This document shows, in pieces, positions 8,767-18,197 of a DNA stretch of 64,000 nt (positions are counted from its first letter, which is position 1; the number at the start of each line of letters is the position of its first letter). The stretch covers positions 186,001 to 250,000 of the forward strand of contig JADKAS010000004.1 in assembly GCA_016715245.1 (NCBI GenBank). Direction: 5' to 3'. This DNA is from Saprospiraceae bacterium. Its GTDB lineage: Bacteria; Bacteroidota; Bacteroidia; Chitinophagales; Saprospiraceae. A program made the translations under genes and the position numbers. The notes beneath the pieces were generated by a model. The model was given only the letters and a program-made list of their open reading frames with translations, ran no database searches and was not told the origin of the DNA.

Positions 8767-9990
8767 TTATTCATATTTTACAAAAGCTGACACTTTTACA
8801 GCTCTTATGGCAGGTACTAACGAAGCCAGATAACCAATTCCAACCACAGTGCATGACACAACAAAAAAATCCATCCACCTTAATTCTATCGGATACGAGT
8901 CTATGATAAATACATCAGGTAAAGCAATAATTCCATAACTTTTTTGAACAAAATAAAATGAAAAAGCAAAAAACATACCTAAAATCAGACCCGCAACCGA
9001 AATATAAAGACCTATATAAATAAAGATTTTTTTTATGGAAGAATTTAATAATCCCATAGATTTTAAAATCGAAATGTCTTGTTTCTTTTCTAACACAATC
9101 ATCCATAATGAACCCACCAGATTTAATGCAATCAATAAAAAGGTAAGACAAGCGATTAAAAAACTGACCAGCTTTTCAATATTCATTATTTTAAAAAAAC
9201 CATCATCCTGCTCCATTCTATTCCTGATGATGAAATTATTGCCCAAAAGAGAATTCAATGAACTTTTAACTTCTTTTTCAAAAGATTTATTTTTTAACTT
9301 TATTTCTATTGCAGAAAAATGGTTTTTAAGCTCTAGTAACCCGGACATAGCCTCTCTTGGAATGATAATCAACTGTCCGTCTACTTCATTTCCTACTGAA
9401 AAAACACCTGAAGGATATAGGGGTAAAGAATTTAGGTCAGATAAAACACTGCTTCCCTCCTTTTTAGCCGGCATATAGGCAATTACCGGTGAAAGGACAT
9501 CTTCATGATTTACTGATAGTTTGGAATTCATTCCTGATCCTAAAATACCATAAGTTATATTTTCAGGATTTTTATTTAACTTAATATTTCCCATGATCAG
9601 TGTAGAATCAATATGTGTTACCTTCACATAATCGGGATCAACCCCTTTCAACAAACCAACTTCCTGTGTTCCTTTATATTCAAAAAAAGAAGTTTCTTCC
9701 AATGTAAATGACATATGTTCCACTCCTTCAATTTGTTTGATTTTTAACGATGGTATTGAATCTGCCGGATAAAATTTTCCTTCTCGCAATTCAACCCTTA
9801 AATCCGGATTAAAGGAATTGAGTAAACCGGCCAGAAGGGTTTCAAACCCATTAAAAACAGATAAAATAAGAATGAGGGCAGCCGTACCTATAGTCATCCC
9901 AATTATTGAAATCCAGACAATAATATTAATGGCGTTTGTTGATTTTTTCCCAACCAAATATCGGTAAGCAATGGCGAATTCTAAATTCAT
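8767..9990 (-). CDS. ABC transporter permease of the LolC/LolE (FtsX/MacB) family
   Basis: The 407-residue protein has a transmembrane helix at about residues 22-45 preceded by the family start (IAYRYLVGKKS), a periplasmic domain of about 220 residues, and three C-terminal helices at about 275-300, 320-345 and 375-400. This is the MacB/FtsX four-helix topology. LolC/E permeases extract lipoproteins from the inner membrane with the ATPase LolD. No LolD gene is next to it; in Bacteroidota a single LolC/E-like permease with a remote ATPase is common. A TAnnTTTG box sits only 4 bases before the start codon. Confidence 0.85.
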   Translation of the reverse strand: MNLEFAIAYRYLVGKKSTNAINIIVWISIIGMTIGTAALILILSVFNGFETLLAGLLNSFNPDLRVELREGKFYPADSIPSLKIKQIEGVEHMSFTLEETSFFEYKGTQEVGLLKGVDPDYVKVTHIDSTLIMGNIKLNKNPENITYGILGSGMNSKLSVNHEDVLSPVIAYMPAKKEGSSVLSDLNSLPLYPSGVFSVGNEVDGQLIIIPREAMSGLLELKNHFSAIEIKLKNKSFEKEVKSSLNSLLGNNFIIRNRMEQDDGFFKIMNIEKLVSFLIACLTFLLIALNLVGSLWMIVLEKKQDISILKSMGLLNSSIKKIFIYIGLYISVAGLILGMFFAFSFYFVQKSYGIIALPDVFIIDSYPIELRWMDFFVVSCTVVGIGYLASLVPAIRAVKVSAFVKYE

Positions 9991-9994
9991 TCAG

Positions 9995-10002
9995 CAAAGG
10001 TA
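9995..10002 (-). promoter_or_regulatory. Putative -7 element for the LolC/E-type permease gene
   Basis: TACCTTTG on the minus strand is a perfect TAnnTTTG, but it ends 4 bases before the ATG at 9990, which would make the mRNA nearly leaderless. No -33 element is visible at normal spacing. Confidence 0.4.
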
Positions 10003-10178
10003 ATCAATAATTTTTTTAAAAATAAAATGTCATTTATTTATCAAAAATAATTAAAAAATTCGAAAATTCGAAATGTAAAATAGTTGACATATAAATGTAT
10101 TAACACCTATTTAATTTTATACTTATTAATGATTTAAACATTATAAAAATATTTATTCAAAATAGATTTTTTTAATAT

Positions 10179-10206
10179 TTGATTACATCACTGTAATGTA
10201 TATTTT
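10179..10206 (+). promoter_or_regulatory. Possible promoter of the giant adhesin gene
   Basis: TTG at 10179-10181 is followed after 17 bases by TATATTTT (10199-10206), which departs from TAnnTTTG only in the last base. Transcription would start near 10212, which favours the ATG at 10264 over the upstream ATG at 10216 as the translation start. Confidence 0.35.
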
Positions 10207-10263
10207 TACCTGTTTATGCAACTTTTATTGTCACTTTTTTTACAGTTAAATACCAAACCGAAT

Positions 10264-13200
10264 ATGAAATTTATAGAACGCTTCAAATCAGAAATAAAAG
10301 GTGGGAAAACAGGATTTGTTTTTTTGATTATTTTTATCTTTCTGAGTAAATCAATAACAGCTCAATCTGCTTGTGATTTGTATTTTGATTTCATAACTCA
10401 TCCCACATCCTGTTATGCCAGCAATGGGTCATTTATTGCCTATGCCACTGATTTGCCCGGAAATCCCTGTAAAAGAAAAATAGAAGTTTATAAAGGAACA
10501 TCCCTAATCACTTCAGGTTTTGAAGAAGTTGCTGTTAACAATTTGCCGACAGGTTCTTATGAAGTTATAGCCTACAACGATTGCGGTTGTATTCAGGTAC
10601 AAAGCAAAATCGTCGAAATATCAGGTGGTTCTCCTACCCCTTTAACCGGCCATTTGGACATCGGTAATGGTTATTTAAAACAAGTTCGAGCCAGCGTTTG
10701 CAAAGAAACGGATATCAAAATAGGGACACAATCTCTAGGTTTAAATGGTTTTACCATTTCAGGTCCAAACGGTTTTTCAAGCTCTGTGCCGGATGGAAAT
10801 ACTTTCTGGGTTATTGAAGATGTTAAACCTGTACAAAGTGGAGTTTATAGAATTCTTTATCAAAACAACCAGGGTTGTATTTCAGAAACTGAATTTTCTT
10901 TAACTGTAAAAGATCTGAAAGTAAATGTAGGTCCAGACTTCTCATTATGTAAAGGTCAATCAAAAAATATTATACCCCAGGTCTCCGGTCAATCCATTTG
11001 CCGCGGTTCTTGTAATACCGATTCTTCCAAAGTTTTGGTCAGATGGAATCTTAATAATTGTAATGCCATTGGTTATTCCAATCAAAACAACTACAGCGAA
11101 TTTACACCTTTGTATCCACATAGCGGTAATTGTCTGGAAGTAAATGCTTCGAATGTTTTCAGAAATCAGGGAGGTCATTCATGTACACCTTCCATTGAAC
11201 AAATTGGTATGTGTATCCCGGCACTTCAACAATGTGACCCAACTTTTTATAATCCACTGAATGCAGTAAAATTTTCCGTTCTCTTAACTCCTGAAAAAAC
11301 CAGCAGACTTACAAAACTTACTTTTTACGAACAATCTCCACTGGAATGGCAAACTACAGACGGCAACAGTGGTATAAATAATTATAACACCAAATTCCTT
11401 GTTAAAATATACAAAAACGGAAACCTTTTATTTAATAATGTAAATTTTGAAACCCAAAGAACATGGAATCTTGTCGAAATTGATTTGAGCATTTTACCTG
11501 AGTTTACCTCGCATGAAACCGCTTTATACGAATTTGAATTGATGGGATATTGTGTTGTTAATCAGGGCGGTATTCTTTCCGGTTGGGAAATTGATGATTT
11601 TCAGCTACATGGAACTTGCTGTACGAATGCCCCCATTTTTGATAATTTTTCCTATTTGTGGTCAAACGGAAGTACAAATGCTTTTATACGGGTAACACCA
11701 ACCGAATCAACATCTTACAGTGTTACAATTACAGATTGTGATGGGTGTATAGCTATTGATAGTGTATTTGTCAATTCATTGGACAACCCTGAAGTTAATG
11801 TACAAATTTCAACACATCAAATTTGTATTGGAGGTACTGCAACTTTAACCGCTACAGGTGGCGGAACTTATCTTTGGAATACAGGCCAGACCACGCCTTC
11901 CATTTCTGTCAATCCTGCCGTTACTACCACTTATTCAGTGACCGTAACAGATACAAATGGCTGTTCCAATACCTCAAACAAAACGCTGAATGTCCTTCCT
12001 CTTCCAAATGTGTCTATTACCGGACCGGAAGCTATATGCACTGGGGGAAGTGCAACTTTAACCGCAACAGGTGGCGGAACTTATCTTTGGAATACAGGCC
12101 AGACCACGCCTTCCATATCAATCAATCCTGCCGTTACTACCATTTATTCAGTGACCGTAACAGATGCAAATGGCTGTTCCAATACCTCAAACAAAACGCT
12201 GAATGTCCTTCCTCTTCCAAATGTGTCTATTACCGGACCGGAAGCTATATGCACTGGGGGAAGTGCAACTTTAACCGCAACAGGTGGCGGAACTTATCTT
12301 TGGAATACTGGTCAGACCACGCCTTCTATTTCCGTCAATCCAACCATAACAACAACTTATTCAGTGACGGTTACTGATTCAAATGGTTGTACCAATAGCA
12401 CAAATAAAACACTTAATGAACTTCCACTTCCTATTGTATCAATTACAGGACCGGATGGTATCTGTGTAGGAGGTACCACTACATTTACAGCTACAGGCGG
12501 TGGATCTTACCTTTGGAATACAGGGCAAACCTCAGCTTCCATTTCTTTAAATCCTTCTGTTACTACCACTTATTCAGTGACGGTGACAGATACAAATGGC
12601 TGTTCCAATAATGCAAACAAAACCCTTAATGTCCTTCCTCTTCCAAATGTGTCTATTACCGGACCAGAAGCTATTTGTACAGGAGGAAGTGTTACCTTTA
12701 CTGCATCAGGCAGCGGAAGTTATCTTTGGAGCACAGGTCAGACCACTGCCTCTATTTCTGTCAATCCTGCCGTTACTACCACTTATTCGGTGACCGTAAC
12801 AGATACAAATGCATGCAGAGGTTCTGATGACTTTACCCTCACTGTACTTCCTCTTCCGGATATTACCATTTCAGGTAAGGATACCATCTGTGTCGGTGAA
12901 TGTACCACCCTTACCGCTTCCGGAGGGGTTACCTATCAGTGGAATGTTCCTTCCAACGCAGATTGTGACGGAGGTTACTTCATCGGTGGTCAACAAAATA
13001 ACGGCCCGCAGTCCCTGTACAGGTTTACTGCCGCTGGTGCCCTTCAACTCATCGGTGCCACCAATACCACCAGACTTAACGGTAACGGCTTTTACTGCCA
13101 GAATAACAATCCAAGATTATTCGGTATGGTCAGAAAAGGTGACGCTATCACCACTGCCATAAGAGCTGATTTTGCCATCACCGATGCCCGTTCCGGCAAT

Positions 13201-16200
13201 ACCCAGGTGCTCGGCGAAATCCCTCTTCCTCCTAATCCTTACGGCCTCGGAGGTGTCTCCGGTATTCTCAACTTCATCGGTGAGGTTACACCGCAGGGTA
13301 ATTTCTTATTCCCGGCTATTTCTGCCCTCATCAATCCTTTTACTTTCCAGATTGAACAATATACTGTCTATATAGGTCAGATCGATGTCAATAACCACGG
13401 CAACGGTGCCAATGTAACCTATGTGCCGCTCACCATTGATCCGAGTTGTGACCCTTACATGGAGGCTTGTGTCGAAGCTTTCAGAGCTTATGCCCTCAAT
13501 CCTGCCGGCAGAGAACCTTCCGGGTGGTATTCAGGACTGGACTTTCCCCCTGACGGAAACTCGCTCTACGCTTTCCTCGGTATCGAAAACGGTCTGCTCC
13601 GTATTGATTTACCTTCACGTACCGCCTTCTGTACTCCGGGTCCTGCTTCCAATCTAGCCTTTACAGGTACCGTAGGTGCGCAGACTGATGAGTTCGGTGG
13701 TATGTACTTTGACAATAACCGTCTCATTGGCTGGCAGGTGGACAGAGGAAGACTCTTCGAAATCAATCCTTCAACAGGTGCCCTTTCTCTTATCTCTTCT
13801 TCCCTTCCGCTCGATTACAGAGGCGATAACGCCACCTGTATTCCTTGTGGAACCAATGATAACGACGAACCTTCCATCACCGTTTGCCCTGAAGAAAATA
13901 CATCCTATACCGTCATCGTCACCGATGCCAATGGTTGTACTAATTCAAAATCAGTTACCGTGGTGGTAAAACAAAATATCAATGTTTCCATTTCCGGCGA
14001 TCATCAGGTTTGTGTCGGTGAGTCTTCTGTTTTAACAGCTTCCGGGGGTTCTTCCTATATCTGGAGCACTGGTCAGACAACACCTTCCATTTCTGTCAAT
14101 CCTGCCGTTACTACCACTTATTCGGTGACCGTAACAGATACAAATGCATGCAGAGGTTCTGATGACTTTACCCTCACTATCCTTCCTCTTCCGGATATTA
14201 CCATTTCAGGTAAGGATACCATCTGTGTCGGTGAATGTACCACCCTTACCGCTTCCGGAGGGGTTACCTATCAGTGGAATGTTCCTTCCAACGCAGATTG
14301 TGACGGAGGTTACTTCATCGGTGGTCAACAAAATAACGGCCCGCAGTCCCTGTACAGGTTTACTGCCGCTGGTGCCCTTCAACTCATCGGTGCCACCAAT
14401 ACCACCAGACTTAACGGTAACGGCTTTTACTGCCAGAATAACAATCCAAGATTATTCGGAATGGTCAGAAAAGGTGACGCTATCACCACTGCCATAAGAG
14501 CTGATTTTGCCATCACCGATGCCCGTTCCGGCAATACCCAGGTGCTCGGCGAAATCCCTCTTCCTCCTAATCCTTACGGCCTCGGAGGTGTCTCCGGTAT
14601 TCTCAACTTCATCGGTGAGGTTACACCGCAGGGTAATTTCCTGTTCCCGGCTATATCAGCCCTCATCAATCCTTTTACTTTCCAGATTGAACAATATACT
14701 GTCTATATAGGTCAGATCGATGTCAACAATCACGGCAACGGTGCCAATGTAACCTATGTGCCGCTCACCATTGATCCGAGTTGTGACCCTTACATGGAGG
14801 CTTGTGTCGAAGCTTTCAGAGCTTATGCCCTCAATCCTGCCGGCAGAGAACCTTCCGGTGGTATTCAGGACTGGACACTTTCCCCTGACGGAAACTCGCT
14901 CTACGCTTTCCTCGGTATCGAAAACGGTCTGCTCCGTATTGATTTACCTTCACGTACCGCCTTCTGTACTCCGGGGCCTGCTTCCAATCTAGCCTTTACA
15001 GGTACCGTAGGTGCGCAGACTGATGAGTTCGGTGGTATGTACTTTGACAATAACCGTCTCATTGGCTGGCAGGTGGACAGAGGAAGACTCTTCGAAATCA
15101 ATCCTTCAACAGGTGCCCTTTCTCTTATCTCTTCTTCCCTTCCGCTCGATTACAGAGGCGATAACGCCACCTGTATTCCTTGTGGAACCAATGATAACGA
15201 CGAACCTTCCATCACCGTTTGCCCTGAAGAAAATACATCCTATACCGTCATCGTCACCGATGCCAATGGTTGTACTAATTCAAAATCAGTTACCGTGGTG
15301 GTAAAACAAAATATCAATGTTTCCATTTCCGGCGATCATCAGGTTTGTGTCGGTGAGTCTTCTGTTTTAACAGCTTCCGGGGGTTCTTCCTATATCTGGA
15401 GCACTGGTCAGACAACACCTTCCATTTCTGTCAATCCTGCCGTTACTACCACTTATTCGGTGACCGTAACAGATACAAATGCATGCAGAGGTTCTGATGA
15501 CTTTACCCTCACTATCCTTCCTCTTCCGGATATTACCATTTCAGGTAAGGATACCATCTGTGTCGGTGAATGTACCACCCTTACCGCTTCCGGAGGGGTT
15601 ACCTATCAGTGGAATGTTCCTTCCAACGCAGATTGTGACGGAGGTTACTTCATCGGTGGTCAACAAAATAACGGCCCGCAGTCCCTGTACAGGTTTACTG
15701 CCGCTGGTGCCCTTCAACTCATCGGTGCCACCAATACCACCAGACTTAACGGTAACGGCTTTTACTGCCAGAATAACAATCCAAGATTATTCGGAATGGT
15801 CAGAAAAGGTGACGCTATCACCACTGCCATAAGAGCTGATTTTGCCATCACCGATGCCCGTTCCGGCAATACCCAGGTGCTCGGCGAAATCCCTCTTCCT
15901 CCTAATCCTTACGGCCTCGGAGGTGTCTCCGGTATTCTCAACTTCATCGGTGAGGTTACACCGCAGGGTAATTTCCTGTTCCCGGCTATATCAGCCCTCA
16001 TCAATCCTTTTACTTTCCAGATTGAACAATATACTGTCTATATAGGTCAGATCGATGTCAACAATCACGGCAACGGTGCCAATGTAACCTATGTGCCGCT
16101 CACCATTGATCCGAGTTGTGACCCTTACATGGAGGCTTGTGTCGAAGCTTTCAGAGCTTATGCCCTCAATCCTGCCGGCAGAGAACCTTCCGGTGGTATT

Positions 16201-18132
16201 CAGGACTGGACACTTTCCCCTGACGGAAACTCGCTCTACGCTTTCCTCGGTATCGAAAACGGTCTGCTCCGTATTGATTTACCTTCACGTACCGCCTTCT
16301 GTACTCCGGGTCCTGCTTCCAATCTAGCCTTTACAGGTACCGTAGGTGCGCAGACTGATGAGTTCGGTGGTATGTACTTTGACAATAACCGTCTCATTGG
16401 CTGGCAGGTGGACAGAGGAAGACTCTTCGAAATCAATCCTTCAACAGGTGCCCTTTCTCTTATCTCTTCTTCCCTTCCGCTCGATTACAGAGGCGATAAC
16501 GCCACCTGTATTCCTTGTGGAACCAATGATAACGACGAACCTTCCATCACCGTTTGCCCTGAAGAAAATACATCCTATACCGTCATCGTCACCGATGCCA
16601 ATGGTTGTACTAATTCAAAATCAGTTACCGTGGTGGTAAAACAAAATATCAATGTTTCCATTTCCGGCGATCATCAGGTTTGTGTCGGTGAGTCTTCTGT
16701 TTTAACAGCTTCCGGGGGTTCTTCCTATATCTGGAGCACTGGTCAGACAACACCTTCCATTTCTGTCAATCCTGCCGTTACTACCACTTATTCGGTGACC
16801 GTAACAGATACAAATGCATGCAGAGGTTCTGATGACTTTACCCTCACTGTACTTCCTCTTCCGGATATTACCATTTCAGGTAAGGATACCATCTGTGTCG
16901 GTGAATGTACCACCCTTACCGCTTCCGGAGGGGTTACCTATCAGTGGAATGTTCCTTCCAACGCAGATTGTGACGGAGGTTACTTCATCGGTGGTCAACA
17001 AAATAACGGCCCGCAGTCCCTGTACAGGTTTACTGCCGCTGGTGCCCTTCAACTCATCGGTGCCACCAATACCACCAGACTTAACGGTAACGGCTTTTAC
17101 TGCCAGAATAACGATCCAAGATTATTCGGAATGGTCAGAAAAGGTGACGCTATCACCACTGCCATAAGAGCTGATTTTGCCATCACCGATGCCCGTTCCG
17201 GCAATACCCAGGTGCTCGGCGAAATCCCTCTTCCTCCTAATCCTTACGGCCTCGGAGGTGTCTCCGGTATTCTCAACTTCATCGGTGAGGTTACACCGCA
17301 GGGTAATTTCCTGTTCCCGGCTATATCAGCCCTCATCAATCCTTTTACTTTCCAGATTGAACAATATACTGTCTATATAGGTCAGATCGATGTCAACAAT
17401 CACGGCAACGGTGCCAATGTAACCTATGTGCCGCTCACCATTGATCCGAGTTGTGACCCTTACATGGAGGCTTGTGTCGAAGCTTTCAGAGCTTATGCCC
17501 TCAATCCTGCCGGCAGAGAACCTTCCGGTGGTATTCAGGACTGGACACTTTCCCCTGACGGAAACTCGCTCTACGCTTTCCTCGGTATCGAAAACGGTCT
17601 GCTCCGTATTGATTTACCTTCACGTACCGCCTTCTGTACTCCGGGTCCTGCTTCCAATCTAGCCTTTACAGGTACCGTAGGTGCGCAGACTGATGAGTTC
17701 GGTGGTATGTACTTTGACAATAACCGTCTCATTGGCTGGCAGGTGGACAGAGGAAGACTCTTCGAAATCAATCCTTCAACAGGTGCCCTTTCTCTTATCT
17801 CTTCTTCCCTTCCGCTCGATTACAGAGGCGATAACGCCACCTGTATTCCTTGTGGAACCAATGATAACGACGAACCTTCCATCACCGTTTGCCCTGAAGA
17901 AAATACATCCTATACCGTCATCGTCACCGATGCCAATGGTTGTACTAATTCAAAATCAGTTACCGTGGTGGTAAAACAAAATATCAATGTTTCCATTTCC
18001 GGCGATCATCAGGTTTGTGTCGGTGAGTCTTCTGTTTTAACCGCTTCCGGGGTTCTTCCTATATCTGGAGCACTGGTCAGACAACACCTTCCATTTCTGT
18101 CAATCCTGCCGTTACTACCACTTATTCGGTGA
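10264..18132 (+). CDS. Giant secreted multi-domain adhesin-like protein, N-terminal part (frame broken)
   Basis: From ATG 10264 the protein begins MKFIERFKSE with a long signal peptide (hydrophobic at about residues 17-30, cleavage near ITAQ). An upstream in-frame ATG at 10216 adds 16 residues that lack signal character. An SprB-repeat-like domain (about residues 35-120) and a Cys-rich nested domain (about 243-454) follow. Five 71-residue Ig/PKD-like modules begin at residue 511. Each has the pattern I-C-x-G, T-L-T-A-x-G-G, Y-x-W-[NS]-T-G-Q, S-I-S-V-N-P and T-Y-S-V-T-V-T-D. From residue 866 come 445-residue supermodules. A one-base deletion in a G-run (18049-18052) shifts the frame, so the last 27 residues are spurious and the reading ends at TGA 18130-18132. 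The true protein continues in 18129-22430. Likely a T9SS-exported surface adhesin; no enzymatic site seen. Confidence 0.85.
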   Translation: MKFIERFKSEIKGGKTGFVFLIIFIFLSKSITAQSACDLYFDFITHPTSCYASNGSFIAYATDLPGNPCKRKIEVYKGTSLITSGFEEVAVNNLPTGSYEVIAYNDCGCIQVQSKIVEISGGSPTPLTGHLDIGNGYLKQVRASVCKETDIKIGTQSLGLNGFTISGPNGFSSSVPDGNTFWVIEDVKPVQSGVYRILYQNNQGCISETEFSLTVKDLKVNVGPDFSLCKGQSKNIIPQVSGQSICRGSCNTDSSKVLVRWNLNNCNAIGYSNQNNYSEFTPLYPHSGNCLEVNASNVFRNQGGHSCTPSIEQIGMCIPALQQCDPTFYNPLNAVKFSVLLTPEKTSRLTKLTFYEQSPLEWQTTDGNSGINNYNTKFLVKIYKNGNLLFNNVNFETQRTWNLVEIDLSILPEFTSHETALYEFELMGYCVVNQGGILSGWEIDDFQLHGTCCTNAPIFDNFSYLWSNGSTNAFIRVTPTESTSYSVTITDCDGCIAIDSVFVNSLDNPEVNVQISTHQICIGGTATLTATGGGTYLWNTGQTTPSISVNPAVTTTYSVTVTDTNGCSNTSNKTLNVLPLPNVSITGPEAICTGGSATLTATGGGTYLWNTGQTTPSISINPAVTTIYSVTVTDANGCSNTSNKTLNVLPLPNVSITGPEAICTGGSATLTATGGGTYLWNTGQTTPSISVNPTITTTYSVTVTDSNGCTNSTNKTLNELPLPIVSITGPDGICVGGTTTFTATGGGSYLWNTGQTSASISLNPSVTTTYSVTVTDTNGCSNNANKTLNVLPLPNVSITGPEAICTGGSVTFTASGSGSYLWSTGQTTASISVNPAVTTTYSVTVTDTNACRGSDDFTLTVLPLPDITISGKDTICVGECTTLTASGGVTYQWNVPSNADCDGGYFIGGQQNNGPQSLYRFTAAGALQLIGATNTTRLNGNGFYCQNNNPRLFGMVRKGDAITTAIRADFAITDARSGNTQVLGEIPLPPNPYGLGGVSGILNFIGEVTPQGNFLFPAISALINPFTFQIEQYTVYIGQIDVNNHGNGANVTYVPLTIDPSCDPYMEACVEAFRAYALNPAGREPSGWYSGLDFPPDGNSLYAFLGIENGLLRIDLPSRTAFCTPGPASNLAFTGTVGAQTDEFGGMYFDNNRLIGWQVDRGRLFEINPSTGALSLISSSLPLDYRGDNATCIPCGTNDNDEPSITVCPEENTSYTVIVTDANGCTNSKSVTVVVKQNINVSISGDHQVCVGESSVLTASGGSSYIWSTGQTTPSISVNPAVTTTYSVTVTDTNACRGSDDFTLTILPLPDITISGKDTICVGECTTLTASGGVTYQWNVPSNADCDGGYFIGGQQNNGPQSLYRFTAAGALQLIGATNTTRLNGNGFYCQNNNPRLFGMVRKGDAITTAIRADFAITDARSGNTQVLGEIPLPPNPYGLGGVSGILNFIGEVTPQGNFLFPAISALINPFTFQIEQYTVYIGQIDVNNHGNGANVTYVPLTIDPSCDPYMEACVEAFRAYALNPAGREPSGGIQDWTLSPDGNSLYAFLGIENGLLRIDLPSRTAFCTPGPASNLAFTGTVGAQTDEFGGMYFDNNRLIGWQVDRGRLFEINPSTGALSLISSSLPLDYRGDNATCIPCGTNDNDEPSITVCPEENTSYTVIVTDANGCTNSKSVTVVVKQNINVSISGDHQVCVGESSVLTASGGSSYIWSTGQTTPSISVNPAVTTTYSVTVTDTNACRGSDDFTLTILPLPDITISGKDTICVGECTTLTASGGVTYQWNVPSNADCDGGYFIGGQQNNGPQSLYRFTAAGALQLIGATNTTRLNGNGFYCQNNNPRLFGMVRKGDAITTAIRADFAITDARSGNTQVLGEIPLPPNPYGLGGVSGILNFIGEVTPQGNFLFPAISALINPFTFQIEQYTVYIGQIDVNNHGNGANVTYVPLTIDPSCDPYMEACVEAFRAYALNPAGREPSGGIQDWTLSPDGNSLYAFLGIENGLLRIDLPSRTAFCTPGPASNLAFTGTVGAQTDEFGGMYFDNNRLIGWQVDRGRLFEINPSTGALSLISSSLPLDYRGDNATCIPCGTNDNDEPSITVCPEENTSYTVIVTDANGCTNSKSVTVVVKQNINVSISGDHQVCVGESSVLTASGGSSYIWSTGQTTPSISVNPAVTTTYSVTVTDTNACRGSDDFTLTVLPLPDITISGKDTICVGECTTLTASGGVTYQWNVPSNADCDGGYFIGGQQNNGPQSLYRFTAAGALQLIGATNTTRLNGNGFYCQNNDPRLFGMVRKGDAITTAIRADFAITDARSGNTQVLGEIPLPPNPYGLGGVSGILNFIGEVTPQGNFLFPAISALINPFTFQIEQYTVYIGQIDVNNHGNGANVTYVPLTIDPSCDPYMEACVEAFRAYALNPAGREPSGGIQDWTLSPDGNSLYAFLGIENGLLRIDLPSRTAFCTPGPASNLAFTGTVGAQTDEFGGMYFDNNRLIGWQVDRGRLFEINPSTGALSLISSSLPLDYRGDNATCIPCGTNDNDEPSITVCPEENTSYTVIVTDANGCTNSKSVTVVVKQNINVSISGDHQVCVGESSVLTASGVLPISGALVRQHLPFLSILPLLPLIR
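10990..11625 (+). repeat. Cys-rich nested domain, N-terminal copy
   Basis: This segment of about 210 residues is homologous to 21126-21765. Shared landmarks are an IWDL/RWNL strand, YSEF, GxHSC, IGMC, YExSPxxxQW, NYxxKxLxxIxKxGxxxF, WNLV and a final CC. It sits inside an Ig-like module, between the strand ending NIIPQ and the strand YLWSNGST. The fold looks all-beta; the function is unknown. Confidence 0.7.
11794..12858 (+). repeat. Five tandem 213-bp Ig/PKD-like modules
   Basis: Modules start at 11794, 12007, 12220, 12433 and 12646, an exact 213-bp (71-residue) period. The units beginning at 12007 and 12220 are almost identical for more than 100 bases, so at least one duplication is recent. 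Each encodes one Ig-like module with a single Cys after the first strand and one near the end (NGC). Confidence 0.85.
12859..14193 (+). repeat. 1335-bp tandem supermodule, copy 1
   Basis: Encodes a Cys-rich Ig-like module (ICVGECTTLTASGG...ITVCPEENTSY) with a nested domain of about 303 residues, followed by a normal 71-residue module from 13981. This copy carries compensated indels at 13522-13550 that replace about ten residues relative to the other copies, and a few silent differences (for example ttcttattc for ttcctgttc). Confidence 0.9.
14194..15528 (+). repeat. 1335-bp tandem supermodule, copy 2
   Basis: Nearly identical to copy 3; the differences seen by eye are single bases such as GGGCCT for GGTCCT near 14974. 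The nested domain begins after TYQWN and ends near GTNDNDEP. Confidence 0.92.
15529..16863 (+). repeat. 1335-bp tandem supermodule, copy 3
   Basis: Same length and phase as copy 2 and almost base-for-base the same. It keeps the G5 run (near 15379-15383 in the preceding linker module and 16714-16718 in its own) that is shortened in copy 4. Confidence 0.92.
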
Positions 18133-18197
18133 CCGTAACAGATACAAATGCATGCAGAGGTTCTGATGACTTTACCCTCACTGTACTTCCTCTTCCG
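16864..18197 (+). repeat. 1335-bp tandem supermodule, copy 4 (1334 bp, frameshifted)
   Basis: One base shorter than the other copies: the run TCCGGGGGTT of copies 1-3 is TCCGGGGTT here (G at 18049-18052). It also has accgct for acagct just before, and Asn to Asp at 17112 (gat), shared with copy 5. Confidence 0.92.
18049..18052 (+). other. Frameshift site in the giant gene (G5 to G4)
   Basis: Comparison with the three preceding copies places the missing base exactly in this G-run. Adding one G joins the two frames into a single reading frame of 4055 residues from 10264 to 22430. Confidence 0.9.
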
